DNA from: Megascapheus bottae | Lineage: Eukaryota > Chordata > Mammalia > Rodentia > Geomyidae | Direction: 5' to 3' | Assembly (NCBI GenBank): GCA_024803745.1 | Contig: JANJXV010000191.1 | Location: 992,001 to 1,056,000, forward strand | DNA length: 64,000 nucleotides | Shown here: piece after piece, positions 10,794 to 24,500 of the stretch | Numbering within the stretch: the stretch's first letter is position 1 | Layout: each line of letters opens with the position of its first letter | Translations under genes and position numbers: made by a program | The notes under the pieces: model-generated | Told to the model about the DNA's origin: nothing | Seen by the model: the letters and a program-made list of their open reading frames with translations, nothing else | Database searches by the model: none

Positions 10794-11798
10794 CTACAGT
10801 ATTCTTGGTTGGTAGTTATTTGATATAAGGGCATGATATATATGCTTCCAGTCACTTCGTGCTAGCATGGTCTCTGCTGAGAAATCTGGGGTTATTCTCA
10901 TTGGTTTGCTTTTGTAGGTTACTGATCCCTTTTCCCTGGCTGCCTTTAGGATCTTTTCCTTCGTTTCTATTGATCCAGTTCGGATCACAATGTGGCGGTG
11001 GGATGTTCTTTTCTGGTCAGGTCTGTTTGGGGTTCTAAAAGCTTCTCGTATGTGGATGGGCCTGCCCTTCTGGATATTTGGGAAATTCTCTGAGATGATT
11101 CCCTGAATTATATTTCCAATACCATTGACCTCTTTCTCCACGCCCTCCTCAATACCAACTAGCCTTAAATTAGGCTTCCTAATTGTATCTTGGAACTCCT
11201 GAAGCGCTCTCTCATATTTCCTAGATTTGGATTGACTCATTTTCTGTTCTTTCTCTATAATACCTAAATTATCTTCAGCCACGGAAATTCTCTCCTCTGC
11301 ATTGTCTAACCTGCTATCAAAGCTATCTACTTTATTTTTCATCTCCCTTGCTTCTAATTGCTCACTTTTGATGCCTTGCATCCCTTGTTTTAGATCATGT
11401 ATGGATTTCTTTATCTCCACGATTTCCTTTTGAGTGGTTAGCTCAGTAACTTTATTTTCTTTGGACATTTGCTGGAGTTTGGTCACGTTTTTATTTGTGG
11501 ATTCTATGAATTCATCCATCTTTCTTTGGAAAACCTTTATTATGGCCTCCTTTATGGCTTCTTCTTTTTCACTTATCACCTTGTTTTTGCTTTCCTCTTG
11601 TTCAGGTATGGCTTCCTCCATTATCTCTTTCTTTATATTTTCACATTTTTCATTAATGATGTTTATCAATTGCATTTGTGTAGCACTTGGAAGACTCTCC
11701 TCTAGGTTTGCCAGTGACTGTTCCATTGTCTGTTTATATTGGGTGGGGGATGTTGTTTCTTGATTTGACATTTTTCTTGAGTTTCGTGTTCTGCCCAT
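10794..11798 (-). pseudogene. L1 ORF1, copy 2, 334 codons, C-terminal truncation
   Basis: No frameshift up to the shared TAG at 10794-10796. Beyond it the frame continues 60 codons to TAA at 10611-10613, which I take as the original ORF1 end, 48 nt before the ORF2 ATG. The ancestral protein was therefore about 395 residues. Confidence 0.94.
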
Positions 11799-12459
11799 TT
11801 GAAAATGGGAGCAAGATTACTACTAAATACGATTATAGTTTTTCAGATATAACCAACCTAGACCTCTGTAGCTGGCAGACACTAGATGTTCACAAGTTTT
11901 GATTGGTATTATCACTCTTTCTTTTTGTGCACTTACAGACCAGCCTAATACAACCACTGATAAGCGATTTATACCCAAAACAATAAGCCTCTCAATCCAA
12001 TCTCTATTGTCTTTAAGTCCCTCTGAGCCTAGAGAATAATTAACCACCTACATATACAATATTGCTCAACAGCCATCAAGTGTAGATCCGTGCAGTATAA
12101 GGGTTGAAAGACGAGCAGAGGTCCAGAGAGAGAAAAAAAGAATGAGAGAGGTCAGGGGAGGTGCAAGAGGATTAACGTAGGAGTGTAAGAATATTGTAGT
12201 AATGAAGAAAAGTTATAGCCTAAGGATAACTGTCTTGAGTTGGTAAGTAGGTAGCATATTTGAGTACAAAGTTTGGAAAGTATTAGAATAAAACTTATGT
12301 GTTGCTGCACGACTAGCTCTTAGCCCAACCAGTGGCCTCACAGTGGACCATGGGATGGATCTGTTTTTCTTGTCTACGTTTGGGGAAAGGGGTATTTCAC
12401 AAGATGCAGAAGCGAAGATTTCAGAAGCAAATGCTGTGAGTGAATTAGCTCGTAAAAAG
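11799..12459 (-). other. L1 leader / undetermined flank, unit 2
   Basis: As in unit 1. The upstream 74-codon frame is at 11823-12047. Confidence 0.5.
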
Positions 12460-12671
12460 CATTTTTATTTTCTTTTATCTTTCTGCCAGTCTTGGGGCTT
12501 GAATTCAGGGCCTGAGCACTGTCCTCGGGTTTCCTCAAGTCTAGCCCTCTGCGACTTGAGCCGCAGTGCCACATCTAGATTTTCTATCTATGTGATACTG
12601 AGCAATCAACCCCAGATCTTCATGGATGCTAGGCAAGCACTCTACCACTATGCCAAACTCTCAACCCTGAC
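12460..12671 (-). mobile_element. ID-type composite SINE (minus), unit 2
   Basis: Paralogous to the unit 1 copy through array duplication, not through a separate insertion. Confidence 0.82.
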
Positions 12672-12686
12672 ATAGTATTTATAAAG

Positions 12687-12723
<37 letters not shown>
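12687..12723. repeat. (TCA)12 microsatellite, unit 2
   Basis: Twelve repeats, the longest uninterrupted tract in the array. Confidence 0.98.
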
Positions 12724-12921
12724 ATCCAAATATCCTTTCTCCTACAAAGAATGAACACATTACTGTGTCTAATACTTTTTTTAATTTCACTAATTCTTCT
12801 GTGTTTTTCCCTCTTGCATTTTTTACACATGACAGCAAAGCTAATCATCAGGAAAAAATTGATTATGATACAGAACCCTAATAATATCCTAGTAGATTGA
12901 CGTCAAAAATATGTGCAAGAT

Positions 12922-13119
12922 GCCCTGTGTGTTTGACCTAGTGGTAGAGTACTTGGCTACCAAGCAATAAGCCTCAGGTTTGATTCCTTATTACCACATA
13001 CATAGAAAACGCTGCAAGTGGTGCTGTGGATCGGTGGGACAGCTAAAGCCTAAAGAAAGCCCAAGAACAATGTTCACACTCTGAGGTCAAGTCCCAAGAC
13101 TACCAAAAACAAAAAAAAA
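12922..13119 (+). mobile_element. ID-type composite SINE (plus), unit 2
   Basis: Array paralogue of the unit 1 SINE; reads cttattacc where unit 1 reads ctcattacc. Confidence 0.82.
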
Positions 13120-13747
13120 TTCGACAAGGGGCAAATGCAGGCAGAGAAGGCACTGTGAAGCAAATGTTTTGTAAAGGATGAGGGCAATATTGACCCTTAA
13201 GTCTGGATCTTACCTAAGAAAGTCTCCTTGAGCCTGAGACCAGACTGGTAGTTGGGCCTAGTGGAAGACATTGGGATTGGACAAATAAGGTGTGCTGTAT
13301 ACTACATCCACATGTATATTGTGAGATTGGAGGAGAGATTCAGCCTCCAGTATGTCTTTGGTGAGGTCTTCTGTGAGCAAGGATCTTTGGTCATTGGGCC
13401 ATGAAAGGTGACCCTGCCTCCCTCACAATGGAACAGAATATGGAACCCTGGTAACCAAGCCACTGTAACTAACAACCAGCTCAAGCCAGCTCACTTGGCC
13501 TGTGGCTCAGGAGGAAGAAAAATGTTGCTGTGCTGTTGCCAAAGGTCAGGAAACTCGAGTCTCAGGCATGGAAGTTGTGGATGTCTTACACGAAGATGTA
13601 CCTGCTAGATCATTGCCAAGCCACAAATCCAGTATAACAGAACTTTCTCTAAGAAGAAGGCCAGGAAAATCCAGGGCAACCAGATGAGGTAAATTTCTAA
13701 GAAGAAATGTATTTGACCCCATTATCCTCCCCACACACTACAACTTC
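13120..13747. other. Non-repeat spacer, unit 2
   Basis: Paralogue of the unit 1 spacer; differences in the short frame change residues (for example H to P). Confidence 0.6.
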
Positions 13748-14160
13748 TTTTTTTTCATTTTTTTATTGTAATTAGTAAAAGGGTTAGATGATATTTGCCA
13801 GATAGAAGGTGCATTAATTCACATACATTGATACCCTTTCACATGTCTTGGTACCCATTTCCCTCCAACCCCACACCCCCCACCTGTTTTGGTTTTCCCC
13901 CCTTCCCTATCAAATTTCAAATATCCAAATACAAATAAATTCAATATATCAGATAACAAAGTGAGATACTATACCAATATGGGATAACCAAGGGACAGCA
14001 AACGAGATGAGAGACAACATAGTACATTAAGGACAACAATCATTCATTATATGGCTTTCGTTTCAATATCCTGGAGGTCCTTTCAATTAGCTTCACATTA
14101 TATGGCCTTATATATGGCCTTTTGCTCTATTGCCAAGCTCTCTAGTAGAGCCCAAGGTTT

Positions 14161-17100
14161 CTACTGATTATGACGAATGAGGGAAACCATTGAGACTAAG
14201 TTCCTTTGAGTCTGGCTTACTTCACTTAATATGATTTGTTCTAAGTCTTTCCATTTCCTAACAAATGGGGCGAAGTCATTCTTTCTGGCAGCAGCATAGA
14301 ATTCCATTGTGTACAAATACCACAACTTGTTGATCCACTCATCAACTGAGGGACATCTGGGTTGGTTCCATATCTTTGCTATGGTGAATAGTGCTGCAAT
14401 GAACATTGTTGTGCTAGTGGGTTTAGTATGCCCTTGTTTCTGGATTGTTGGGTAAATGCCAAGTACTGGAATTGCTGGGTCATAGGGGAGTTGTATGTTT
14501 AGCCTTTGAAGCACTGCCGCACTGCTTTCCATAGTGGTTGAACGAGTTTGCACTCCCACCAACAATGTAGTAGTGATCCCTTCTGGCCACATCCCCTGCA
14601 GCATCTGTTGTCATTCGTTTTCCTGATCCTGGCCATTCTAACTGGAGTTAGGTGGAATCTTAGACTTGTTTAGATTTGCATTTCTTTTATGACCAGAGAT
14701 GTTGAGTATTTCTTCATGTGTCTATAGGCCATTTTTGTTTCTTCTTCAGAGAAGACTCTCTTTAAGTCTTTGGCCCATTTTTAATGGGATGGGTGTTACT
14801 TTGGAGGTTAGTTTTGGAGTGATTCAATTTTTTGAGTTGTTGATATATTTTAGATATGAGGCCTTGGTCCAGTGTTTGGTTGGTGAAGATCTTCTCCCAC
14901 TCTGTAGGCTTCCTGATTAGTTTACTAGCTATATCCGTTGCCATACAAAAGCTCTGCAGTTTAATGCTGTCCCACTTATCCAGCCTTTCTCTGATTTGTT
15001 GTGATTCTTGGTCCTTATTAAGAAAGTTTCGACCTTTGCCAAGGAGGCCTAGTGTATCTCCTATTCCTTCCTGTAAACTTTTCAGTGTGTCAGCTTTTAC
15101 CTCCACGTCTTTGATCCATTTGGAGTTAATTCTAGTGCAAGGGGACAAAGAAGGATCCAACTTTAGTTTTCTGCAGGTGTTTAACCAGTTCTGCCAGCAC
15201 AACTTGTTGAAGAGGCTATCTTTCTGCCATTCTATTTTTTTGGCTCCCTGGTCAAAGATTAGGTGGCCATAGGTCTGTGGTTTAATATCTGGGTCCGCAG
15301 TTCTACTCCATTGGACTTCAGGCCTGTTCTTTTGCCAGACCAAGCTGTTTTGAGAATTATAGCTCTGTAATAGAGTCTTAAGTTTGGAATTGAAATTCCT
15401 TCAGCGCTGTTCTTTCTGCTAAGAAGTGTTTTTGCTATACGGGGTCTTTTATTATTCCATATGAAATTTTGAATTGCCTCTTCTATGTCTTTAAAGAATG
15501 ACATTGGGATGTTGATGGGTATTACATTGAATTTGTAGATAGCCCTTGGCAAGATTGTCATTTTCACAATGTTGATTCTTCCAATCCAGGAGCATGGGAG
15601 GTTTTTCCATTTCCTTAGTTCTGCTTTAATTTCCTTTTTAATCGTTTTAAAGTTTTCATCTAAACGGTCCTTTACATTCTTAGTTAAGCTAATTGCTAGG
15701 TACTTATTTTCTTTGAGGCTATTGTGAAAGTATTTTCTTTCCTGATTATTGCCTCGTTCCTCTCAGTGTTGGCGTAAAGTAAGGCAGCTGATTTGTGAGG
15801 GTTGATTTTTATGGCCTGCTACCATTCCAAAGCTTTGAATCAGCTCAAGGAGCCGGAGAGTAGAGTCTATACGATACTTTACATACAGAATCATGTCATC
15901 TGCAAAGAGGGATAGTGTTATTTCCTCTTTCCCTACTTGGATCCCCTTTATGCTTGCTTCTTGCCATATTGAACTGCCTAGGAATTCTAGTACTATGTTA
16001 AAAAGGAGTGGAGAGAGTGGGCATCCTTGTCTCGTTCCTGATTTTAGAGGGAATGGCTTTAGATTTTCACCATTAAGTATAATACTAGCAGTGGGTTTCT
16101 CATACACAGCCTTTATTACATTGAGAAATGTTCCATGGATTCCTAGTTTCTCCACATCTTTTAACATAAAGGGGTTTTGGATCTTGTCAAATGCCTTTTC
16201 CGCATCTATTGAGACAATCATGTGATTTTATCCCTGCTCCTGTTGATGTGTTGAATTATATTAATTGATTTGTGTATGTTGAACCAGCTTTGCCTCCCTG
16301 TGATGAATCCAGTTTGATCATAGTGTATATTTTTTTTTGATGAGTTGTTGTAGACGGTTGGCCAGTATTTTGTTGAGAAGTTTTGCATCGAGGTTCATCA
16401 AAGAAATGGGTCTATAGATCTCTTTCTTTGATGAATCTCTGTCTGGTTTGGGGATGAGGGATATGCTGGCTTCACAGAATCAGTTTAGAAAAGAACCTTC
16501 ATTTTCAATTTCGTTGAAGAGCTTGAGGAGTATTGGTGTGAGCTCTGCTTTGAAGACCTTATAGAATTCAGCTGTGAATCCATCTGGCCCTGCGCTCTTT
16601 TTAAGTGGAAGTTGTCTAATTTCCATTTCTATTTCAGAGCTTGAAATAGGCCTGTTGAGTTGGGTTAGCTCTTCTTGGTTCAGTGTGTGTATGTTAATAT
16701 TGTCTAGGAATTCATCCATTTCTTCTAGATTCTCAAATTTGTTGGCGTAAAGGTTTGAGAAGTATTCCCTCATGATATTCTGGATCTTGGTAATTTCTGT
16801 CGTGATATTACCATTTTCATCTGCGATTTTGTTTATTTCGATATGCTCTCTTCTTTTTTTGGTAAGATTTGCTAAGGGCTTGTCAATTTTGTTAATTCTT
16901 TCAAGAACCAACTCCTTGTTTTGTTGATTCTTTCTATAGTTTTTTTTTATTCCAAATCATTTAATTCTGCTTTGATTTTAATAATTTGGTTTCTCCTAAT
17001 GGGTTTAGGGTTGGTTTGTTGCTCTTTTTCCAGGAGGTTAAGGTGAGACATTAACTAGTTGGTTTGCCATTTTTCCAACTTGCTGTTGTAGGCACTCCAC

Positions 17101-18002
17101 GCTATAAATTTTCCTCTGAGTACTGCCTTTGTTGTGTCCCTAAGGAGTTGATATTTGTGTGCTCCTTATTGTTAAATTTCATAAACAGTTGGACATCTGT
17201 TCTGATCTCTTCGATTACCCATTGTTTTTGATTCAACAATGTGTGGTTCAGTGTCCATGAGTTACAGGGTTTTCTTTGGTGGAGATGTGTGTTCAGCTCC
17301 AATTTGATGCCTTTATGGTCTGAGAGTGTGCATGGAATAATTTCAGTGTTTCTGAATCTGTCCAGGTTTGCTTTATGGCCTAAGATGTGGTCTATTTTGG
17401 AAAATGTTCCATGTGCTGCTGAGAAAAACGTATATTGTGGTGTTACTGGGTGGAATATTCTGCAGATGTCTGTTAGATCTAGTTGGTCTATATAGTTGTT
17501 CAGTTCTAAGGTTTCTCTGTTGAGTTTTTGCCTTGTTGATCTGTCCATAGGTGAGAGTGGTGTGTTAAACTCACCAACAATCACTGTATTTCGATCTATG
17601 TATGGTTTCACTGTAAGTAAAGGTTGCTTGATGAAGTTTGGAGCTCCGGGATTGGGTGTGTAAATATTGAGGATTGTTATGTCTTCCGGGAGGAAAGATC
17701 CCTTTAGTAGTATGTAGTAACCTTCTTTGTGTTTTCTTACTAATTTTAGTTTGAAGTCTATTGTATCTGATATGAGGATGGCAACTGTAGCCTGTTTATG
17801 GGGGCAGTTAGCTTGATAGAGTTTATTCCAACCTCTCACTTTCAAAAGATGATTGTTTTGGGGTAAGATGTGTCTCTTGAAGTCAGCAGAACGATGGCTC
17901 TTGCTTTTTGATCCAACTAGACAACCTATGCCGTTTAATTGGAGAGTTAAGTCCATTGATATTGAGAGTTAGGATTGAGAGATATTTATTAGTTCCTACC
18001 AT
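14161..18002 (-). pseudogene. L1 ORF2, copy 3, broken
   Basis: Carries the array-wide lesions and the copy 2 lineage lesions. FADD is intact (block 15763-16221). Blocks: 284 codons at 17102-17956, 143 at 16480-16911, 193 at 14762-15343, and 147 at 14161-14604. Confidence 0.93.
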
Positions 18003-18233
18003 TTTTAAAAGCTTTTAGTAGGGCCTGTGTCTTGACAGTTCTTGTGGTCCTTAGATGGTATGCTGTTTAGGTGCCATTTCTTCCCCTATATTGCATTTAT
18101 TTTGGTTTTCTATGTATAGAGCATCTTTAAAAATTCTCTGTAGTGTTGGTTTTGTTTCGACGTATTGTTGCAGGTTTTCCCTGGAATGGAATGTTTTTAT
18201 TTTTCCCTCAGTTATGAATGAGAGCTTAGCTGG

Positions 18234-19238
18234 CTACAGTATTCTTGGTTGGTAGTTATTTGATATAAGGGCATGATATATATGCTTCCAGTCACTTCGT
18301 GCTAGCATGGTCTCTGCTGAGAAATCTGGGGTTATTCTCATTGGTTTGCTTTTGTAGGTTACTGATCCCTTTTCCCTGGCTGCCTTTAGGATCTTTTCCT
18401 TCGTTTCTATTGATCCAGTTCGGATCACAATGTGGCGGTGGGATGTTCTTTTCTGGTCAGGTCTGTTTGGGGTTCTAAAAGCTTCTCGTATGTGGATGGG
18501 CCTGCCCTTCTGGATATTTGGGAAATTCTCTGAGATGATTCCCTGAATTATATTTCCAATACCATTGACCTCTTTCTCCACGCCCTCCTCAATACCAACT
18601 AGCCTTAAATTAGGCTTCCTAATTGTATCTTGGAACTCCTGAAGCGCTCTCTCATATTTCCTAGATTTGGATTGACTCATTTTCTGTTCTTTCTCTATAA
18701 TACCTAAATTATCTTCAGCCACGGAAATTCTCTCCTCTGCATTGTCTAACCTGCTATCAAAGCTATCTACTTTATTTTTCATCTCCCTTGCTTCTAATTG
18801 CTCACTTTTGATGCCTTGCATCCCTTGTTTTAGATCATGTATGGATTTCTTTATCTCCACGATTTCCTTTTGAGTGGTTAGCTCAGTAGCTTTATTTTCT
18901 TTGGACATTTGCTGGAGTTTGGTCACGTTTTTATTTGTGGATTCTATGAATTCATCCATCTTTCTTTGGAAAACCTTTATTATGGCCTCCTTTATGGCTT
19001 CTTCTTTTTCACTTATCACCTTGTTTTTGCTTTCCTCTTGTTCAGGTATGGCTTCCTCCATTATCTCTTTCTTTATATTTTCACATTTTTCATTAATGAT
19101 GTTTATCAATTGCATTTGTGTAGCACTTGGAAGACTCTCCTCTAGGTTTGCCAGTGACTGTTCCATTGTCTGTTTATATTGGGTGGGGGATGTTGTTTCT
19201 TGATTTGACATTTTTCTTGAGTTTCTTGTTCTGCCCAT
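18234..19238 (-). pseudogene. L1 ORF1, copy 3, 334 codons, C-terminal truncation
   Basis: Differs from copy 2 by very few residues, for example A instead of V at KENKATEL. Open from ATG to the shared TAG. Confidence 0.94.
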
Positions 19239-19899
19239 TTGAAAATGGGAGCAAGATTACTACTAAATACGATTATAGTTTTTCAGATATAACCAACCTA
19301 GACCTCTGTAGCTGGCAGACACTAGATGTTCACAAGTTTTGATTGGTATTATCACTCTTTCTTTTTGTGCACTTACAGACCAGCCTAATACAACCACTGA
19401 TAAGCGATTTATACCCAAAACAATAAGCCTCTCAATCCAATCTCTATTGTCTTTAAGTCCCTCTGAGCCTAGAGAATAATTAACCACCTACATATACAAT
19501 ATTGCTCAACAGCCATCAAGTGTAGATCCGTGCAGTATAAGGGTTGAAAGACGAGCAGAGGTCCAGAGAGAGAAAAAAAGAATGAGAGAGGTCAGGGGAG
19601 GTGCAAGAGGATTAACGTAGGAGTGTAAGAATATTGTAATAATGAAGAAAAGTTATAGCCTAAGGATAACTGTCTTGAGTTGGTAAGTAGGTAGCATATT
19701 TGAGTACAAAGTTTGGAAAGTATTAGAATAAAACTTATGTGTTGCTGCACGACTAGCTCTTAGCCCAACCAGTGGCCTCACAGTGGACCATGGGATGGAT
19801 CTGTTTTTCTTGTCTACGTTTGGGGAAAGGGGTATTTCACAAGATGCAGAAGCGAAGATTTCAGAAGCAAATGCTGTGAGTGAATTAGCTCGTAAAAAG
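19239..19899 (-). other. L1 leader / undetermined flank, unit 3
   Basis: Nearly identical to unit 2 here; nothing further recognised. Confidence 0.5.
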
Positions 19900-20111
19900 C
19901 ATTTTTATTTTCTTTTATCTTTCTGCCAGTCTTGGGGCTTGAATTCAGGGCCTGAGCACTGTCCTCGGGTTTCCTCAAGTCTAGCCCTCTGCGACTTGAG
20001 CCGCAGTGCCACATCTAGATTTTCTATCTATGTGATACTGAGCAATCAACCCCAGATCTTCATGGATGCTAGGCAAGCACTCTACCACTATGCCAAACTC
20101 TCAACCCTGAC
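19900..20111 (-). mobile_element. ID-type composite SINE (minus), unit 3
   Basis: Array paralogue; matches unit 2. Confidence 0.82.
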
Positions 20112-20126
20112 ATAGTATTTATAAAG

Positions 20127-20157
<31 letters not shown>
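20127..20157. repeat. (TCA)10 microsatellite, unit 3
   Basis: Ten repeats, followed by tatac instead of tatcc. Confidence 0.98.
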
Positions 20158-20356
20158 ATACAAATATCCTTTCTCCTACAAAGAATGAACACATTACTGT
20201 GTCTAATACTTTTTTTTAATTTCACTAATTCTTCTGTGTTTTTCCCTCTTGCATTTTTTACACATGACAGCAAAGCTAATCATCAGGAAAAAATTGATTA
20301 TGATACAGAACCCTAATAATATCCTAGTAGATTGACGTCAAAAATATGTGCAAGAT

Positions 20357-20553
20357 GCCCTGTGTGTTTGACCTAGTGGTAGAGTACTTGGCTACCAAGC
20401 AATAAGCCTCAGGTTTGATTCCTCATTACCACATACATAGAAAACGCTGCAAGTGGTGCTGTGGATCGGTGGGACAGCTAAAGCCTAAAGAAAGCCCAAG
20501 AACAATGTTCACACTCTGAGGTCAAGTCCCAAGACTACCAAAAACAAAAAAAA
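20357..20553 (+). mobile_element. ID-type composite SINE (plus), unit 3
   Basis: Array paralogue; tail slightly shorter. Confidence 0.82.
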
Positions 20554-21181
20554 TTCGACAAGGGGCAAATGCAGGCAGAGAAGGCACTGTGAAGCAAATG
20601 TTTTGTAAAGGATGAGGGCAATATTGACCCTTAAGTCTGGATCTTACCTAAGAAACTCTCCTTGAGCCTGAGACCAGACTGGTAGTTGGGCCTAGTGGAA
20701 GACATTGGGATTGGACAAATAAGGTGTGCTGTATACTACATCCACATGTATATTGTGAGATTGGAGGAGAGATTCAGCCTCCAGTATGTCTTTGGTGAGG
20801 TCTTCTGTGAGCAAGGATCTTTGGTCATTGGGCCATGAAAGGTGACCCTGCCTCCCTCACAATGGAACAGAATATGGAACCCTGGTAACCAAGCCACTGT
20901 AACTAACAACCAGCTCAAGCCAGCTCACTTGGCCTGTGGCTCAGGAGGAAGAAAGATGTTGCTGTGCTGTTGCCAAAGGTCAGGAAACTCGAGTCTCAGG
21001 CATGGAAGTTGTGGATGTCTTACACGAAGATGTACATGCTAGATCATTGCCAAGCCACAAATCCAGTATAACAGAACTTTCTCTAAGAAGAAGGCCAGGA
21101 AAATCCAGGGCAACCAGATGAGGTAAATTTCTAAGAAGAAATGTATTTGACCCCATTATCCTCCCCACACACTACAACTTC
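20554..21181. other. Non-repeat spacer, unit 3
   Basis: Paralogue; same length as units 1 and 2. Confidence 0.6.
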
Positions 21182-21594
21182 TTTTTTTTCATTTTTTTAT
21201 TGTAATTAGTAAAAGGGTTAGATGATATTTGCCAGATAGAAGGTGCATTAATTCACATACATTGATACCCTTTCACATGTCTTGGTACCCATTTCCCTCC
21301 AACCCCACACCACCCACCTGTTTTGGTTTTCCCCCCTTCCCTATCAAATTTCAAATATCCAAATACAAATAAATTCAATATATCAGATAACAAAGTGAGA
21401 TACTATACCAATATGGGATAACCAAGGGACAGCAAACGAGATGAGAGACAACATAGTACATTAAGGACAACAATCATTCATTATATGGCTTTCGTTTCAA
21501 TATCCTGGAGGTCCTTTCAATTAGCTTCACATTATATGGCCTTATATATGGCCTTTTGCTCTATTGCCAAGCTCTCTAGTAGAGCCCAAGGTTT

Positions 21595-24500
21595 CTACTG
21601 ATTATGACGAATGAGGGAAACCATTGAGACTAAGTTCCTTTGAGTCTGGCTTACTTCACTTAATATGATTTGTTCTAAGTCTTTCCATTTCCTAACAAAT
21701 GGGGCGAAGTCATTCTTTCTGGCAGCAGCATAGAATTCCATTGTGTACAAATACCACAACTTGTTGATCCACTCATCAACTGAGGGACATCTGGGTTGGT
21801 TCCATATCTTTGCTATGGTGAATAGTGCTGCAATGAACATTGTTGTGCTAGTGGGTTTAGTATGCCCTTGTTTCTGGATTGTTGGGTAAATGCCAAGTAG
21901 TGGAATTGCTGGGTCATAGGGGAGTTGTATGTTTAGCCTTTGAAGCACTGCCGCACTGCTTTCCATAGTGGTTGAACGAGTTTGCACTCCCATCAACAAT
22001 GTAGTAGTGATCCCTTCTGGCCACATCCCCTGCAGCATCTGTTGTCATTCGTTTTCCTGATCCTGGCCATTCTAACTGGAGTTAGGTGGAATCTTAGACT
22101 TGTTTAGATTTGCATTTCTTTTATGACCAGAGATGTTGAGTATTTCTTCATGTGTCTATAGGCCATTTTTGTTTCTTCTTCAGAGAAGACTCTCTTTAAG
22201 TCTTTGGCCCATTTTTAATGGGATGGGTGTTACTTTGGAGGTTAGTTTTGGAGTGATTCAATTTTTTGAGTTGTTGATATATTTTAGATATGAGGCCTTG
22301 GTCCATTGTTTGGTTGGTGAAGATCTTCTCCCACTCTGTAGGCTTCCTGATTAGTTTACTAGCTATATCCGTTGCCATACAAAAGCTCTGCAGTTTAATG
22401 CAGTCCCACTTATCCAGCCTTTCTCTGATTTGTTGTGATTCTTGGTCCTTATTAAGAAAGTTTCGACCTTTGCCAAGGAGGCCTAGTGTATCTCCTATTC
22501 CTTCCTGTAAACTTTTCAGTGTGTCAGCTTTTACCTCCACGTCTTTGATCCATTTGGAGTTAATTCTAGTGCAAGGTGACAAAGAAGGATCCAACTTTAG
22601 TTTTCTGCAGGTGTTTAACCAGTTCTGCCAGCACAACTTGTTGAAGAGGCTATCTTTCTGCCATTCTATTTTTTTGGCTCCCTGGTCAAAGATTAGGTGG
22701 CCATAGGTCTGTGGATTAATATCTGGGTCCGCAGTTCTACTGCATTGGACTTCAGGCCTGTTCTTTTGCCAGACCAAGCTGTTTTGAGAATTATAGCTCT
22801 GTAATAGAGTCTTAAGTTTGGAATTGAAATTCCTTCAGCGCTGTTCTTTCTGCTAAGAAGTGTTTTTGCTATACGGGGTCTTTTATTATTCCATATGAAA
22901 TTTTGAATTGCCTCTTCTATGTCTTTAAAGAATGACATTGGGATGTTGATGGGTATTACATTGAATTTGTAGATAGCCCTTGGCAAGATTGTCATTTTCA
23001 CAATGTTGATTCTTCCAATCCAGGAGCATGGGAGGTTTTTCCATTTCCTTAGTTCTGCTTTAATTTCCTTTTTTATCGTTTTAAAGTTTTCATCTAAACG
23101 GTCCTTTACATTCTTAGTTAAGCTAATTGCTAGGTACTTATTTTCTTTGAGGCTATTGTGAAAGTATTTTCTTTCCTGATTATTGCCTCGTTCCTCTCAA
23201 TGTTGGCGTAAAGTAAGGCAGCTGATTTGTGAGGGTTGATTTTTATGGCCTGCTACCCTTCCAAAGCCTTGAATCAGCTCAAGGAGCTTGGGAGTAGAGT
23301 CTATAGGATACTTTAAATACAGAATCATGTCATCTGCAAAGAGGGATAGTGTTATTTCCTCTTTCCCTACTTGGATCCCCTTTATGATTGCTTCTTGCCA
23401 TATTGAACTGCCTAGGAATTCTAGTACTATGTTAAAAAGGAGTGGAGAGAGTGGGCATCCTTGTCTCGTTCCTGATTTTAGAGGGAATGGCTTTAGATTT
23501 TCACCATTAAGTATAATACTAGCAGTGGGTTTCTCATACACAGCCTTTATTACATTGAGAAATGTTCCATGGATTCCTAGTTTCTCCACATCTTTTAACA
23601 TAAAGGGGTTTTGGATCTTGTCAAATGCCTTTTCCGCATCTATTGAGACAATCATGTGATTTTATCCCTGCTCCTGTTGATGTGTTGAATTATATTAATT
23701 GATTTGTGTATGTTGAACCAGCTTTGCCTCCCTGTGATGAATCCAGTTTGATCATAGTGTATATTTTTTTTGATGAGTTGTTGTAGACGGTTGGCCAGTA
23801 TTTTGTTGAGAAGTTTTGCATCGAGGTTCATCAAAGAAATGGGTCTATAGATCTCTTTCTTTGATGAATCTCTGTCTGGTTTGGGGATGAGGGATATGCT
23901 GGCTTCACAGAATCAGTTTAGTAAAGAACCTTCATTTTCAATTTCGTTGAAGAGCTTGAGGAGTATTGGTGTGAGCTCTGCTTTGAAGACCTTATAGAAT
24001 TCAGCTGTGAATGCATCGGGCCCTGGGCTCTTTTTAAGTGGAAGTTGTCTAATTTCCATTTCTATTTCAGAGCTTGAAATAGGCCTGTTGAGTTGGGTTA
24101 GCTCTTCTTGGTTCAGTGTGTGTATGTTAATATTGTCTAGGAATTCATCCATTTCTTCTAGATTCTCAAATTTGTTGGCGTAAAGGTTTGAGAAGTATTC
24201 CCTCATGATATTCTGGATCTTGGTAATTTCTGTCGTGATATTACCATTTTCATCTGCGATTTTGTTTATTTCGATATGCTCTCTTCTTTTTTTGGTAAGA
24301 TTTGCTAAGGGCTTGTCAATTTTGTTAATTCTTTCAAGAACCAACTCCTTGTTTTGTTGATTCTTTCTATAGTTTTTTTTATTCCAAATCATTTAATTCT
24401 GCTTTGATTTTAATAATTTGCTTTCTCCTAATGGGTTTAGGGTTGGTTTGTTGCTCTTTTTCCAGGAGGTTAAGGTGAGATATTAACTAGTTGGTTTGCC

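Larger units (their letters stand above)
6305..11798 (-). mobile_element. LINE-1 copy 2
   Basis: Complete from A-tail to ORF1. On the minus strand the 3' end has AATAAA (plus-strand 6318-6323) just before the A-rich tail. The 3' UTR of about 0.41 kb carries a G-rich polypurine tract (6417-6458 on the complementary strand). ORF2 is 6717-10562 and ORF1 10794-11798. I could not find target-site duplications. Confidence 0.95.
7441..14884. repeat. Array unit 2 (7444 bp)
   Basis: Nearly identical to unit 3 along its whole length by eye. The 284-codon endonuclease-region block at 9662-10516 gives the same protein as 17102-17956. Units 2 and 3 are probably a recent adjacent duplication. Confidence 0.95.
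13748..19238 (-). mobile_element. LINE-1 copy 3
   Basis: Same structure as copy 2 and its closest relative. G-rich 3'-UTR tract opposite 13861-13902, ORF2 14161-18002, ORF1 18234-19238. Confidence 0.95.
14885..22318. repeat. Array unit 3 (7434 bp)
   Basis: Sister of unit 2. It differs in a shorter TCA tract, a few substitutions and homopolymer lengths, for example the T run near 15635. Confidence 0.95.

Noticed and set aside
11434..11763. Hydrophobic-looking plus-strand frames opposite ORF1
   Set aside because: Antisense of the Lys/Glu-rich coiled coil gives Phe/Leu/Ser-rich translations that mimic membrane segments.
11823..12047. Minus-strand 74-codon upstream frame as a possible L1 leader protein
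   Set aside because: Differences between units (copies 6 and 8) are mostly residue-changing; no known domain.
12629..12838. Minus-strand frame with a poly-Asp run
   Set aside because: Product of the TCA microsatellite; length changes with repeat number.
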